Shown here piece after piece: positions 63,673-64,000 of a stretch of DNA of 64,000 bases. Under the pieces are notes generated by a model, which had not been told where the DNA came from, searched no databases, and saw only the letters and a program-made list of their open reading frames with translations. Source of the stretch: an uncultured Sphingobium sp. (lineage in GTDB: Bacteria; Pseudomonadota; Alphaproteobacteria; Sphingomonadales; Sphingomonadaceae); contig CAMPHJ010000009.1 of assembly GCA_946885845.1 (NCBI GenBank), forward strand, positions 1-64,000, written 5' to 3'. How positions within the stretch are numbered: position 1 is the stretch's first letter; each line of letters begins with the position of its first letter. The position numbers and the translations under genes were made by a program.

Positions 63673-64000
63673 CAGGCCACATTCCCTGCCATACTGCCCG
63701 CCGCCACGTCGATCGCGGAACCGGTGATATGCCGGGCTTCGTCGGACAGGAGGAACAATACGCTGTCGCTGACATCGGACGGTTCGACCCAGGGCACGCC
63801 CTGCGGCGCAAAGGGGTTGGCGCGCATCATCGCTTCGAACTTCGCCTGGGTCGGATTGGGGTCGCCGGGCAGCGCGCGTTTCCAGGTGGCGGGATTGTTG
63901 AGCAGCGGCGTATTGACTCCGGTAGGGCAGACGGCATTGACCGTGACATTGTTCTTCGCGACTTCAAGCGCGGTGGCCTTCACCATGCCGATGACCCCCC
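63672..64000 (-). CDS. Short-chain dehydrogenase, C-terminal part
   Basis: The last 109 or so codons of an SDR that continues beyond the right edge. The visible part starts just after the catalytic Tyr-xxx-Lys region (GGVIGMVKATALEVAKNNVT) and includes VNAVCPTGVNTPLLNN, SDSVLFLLSDEARHITGSAI and the C-terminal DVAAGSMAGN. The insertion ATWKRALPGDPNPTQAKFEA is typical of the mycofactocin- or carveol-dehydrogenase-like SDR subgroup, which uses bulky alcohols. It heads the leftward run SDR-SnoaL-SnoaL. Confidence 0.88.
   Translation of the reverse strand, partial: GVIGMVKATALEVAKNNVTVNAVCPTGVNTPLLNNPATWKRALPGDPNPTQAKFEAMMRANPFAPQGVPWVEPSDVSDSVLFLLSDEARHITGSAIDVAAGSMAGNVA

Noticed and set aside
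1..64000. CRISPR arrays, tRNA/rRNA genes, insertion sequences, prophage
   Set aside because: No regularly spaced repeats with unique spacers, no tRNA cloverleaf or rRNA segment, no transposase or integrase and no phage structural gene was recognised on reading both strands.

Overview
The window looks like alphaproteobacterial, sphingomonad DNA (Sphingobium/Novosphingobium type). The coding sequence is GC-rich, with two large TonB-dependent receptors, many short-chain dehydrogenases, CoA-dependent catabolic genes, a MucR regulator and a plasmid replication/partition block of the RPA type used by sphingomonad megaplasmids. Core-type genes (HU, RluE-like pseudouridine synthase, RoxA-like oxygenase, phenylalanine hydroxylase, PutA) lie on the same molecule as this plasmid-type origin. 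A chromid or second chromosome is therefore more likely than a small accessory plasmid. This assignment is inference; no marker gene in the window fixes the genus.

Layout. 0.2-1.2 kb: an aldo/keto reductase. 1.4-6.6 kb: the maintenance module parA-parB-(two parS-like palindromes)-repA-(five iterons at 22-bp spacing)-HTH gene. 6.9-8.3 kb: two nucleoid/regulatory genes, a MucR-like protein with a histone-H1-like tail and HU. 8.6-15.5 kb: a Baeyer-Villiger-type monooxygenase coupled to an SDR, facing a Coq4-like protein and a D-aminoacylase-family amidohydrolase, with a divergent XRE regulator and another SDR. 15.5-20.8 kb: a compact operon phhA-hpd-hmgA-fahA-maiA that takes phenylalanine/tyrosine to fumarate and acetoacetate through homogentisate; only the aminotransferase is missing. 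20.9-38.8 kb: an exported TPR protein, a GH78 rhamnosidase, PutA, a thiolase, a phytase-TonB receptor pair, a YihY-type membrane protein, a cytochrome P450 and a DUF485-ActP acetate uptake pair.

38.9-53.7 kb looks like one catabolic island: TonB receptor, SDR, acyl-CoA ligase, a pseudo-amidohydrolase that lacks its metal ligands, a KshA-like Rieske oxygenase, amidase, MFS transporter, two coupled Lrp/AsnC regulators, a two-subunit acyl-CoA dehydrogenase and two hotdog thioesterases. A gapless bipartite DNA motif (AATGCG/TTTGCG, 17 bases, AATTCCG) occurs in front of the SDR, the ligase and the dehydrogenase pair. It may be the operator of the tandem Lrp proteins.

53.7-57.0 kb holds housekeeping-like genes. 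57.1-64.0 kb holds a second catabolic cluster: AraC regulator, SDR, a divergent coenzyme-B12 acyl-CoA mutase (large subunit, B12 subunit, MeaB chaperone), an EthD-like protein, two SnoaL-like proteins and a truncated SDR. In the mutase the residues aligned to Tyr89, Arg207 and His244 of methylmalonyl-CoA mutase are Val, Val and Gln, so its substrate is probably not a known one. I rate this cluster and the island before it as the best candidates for an undescribed pathway. No tRNA, rRNA, CRISPR array or insertion sequence was recognised.
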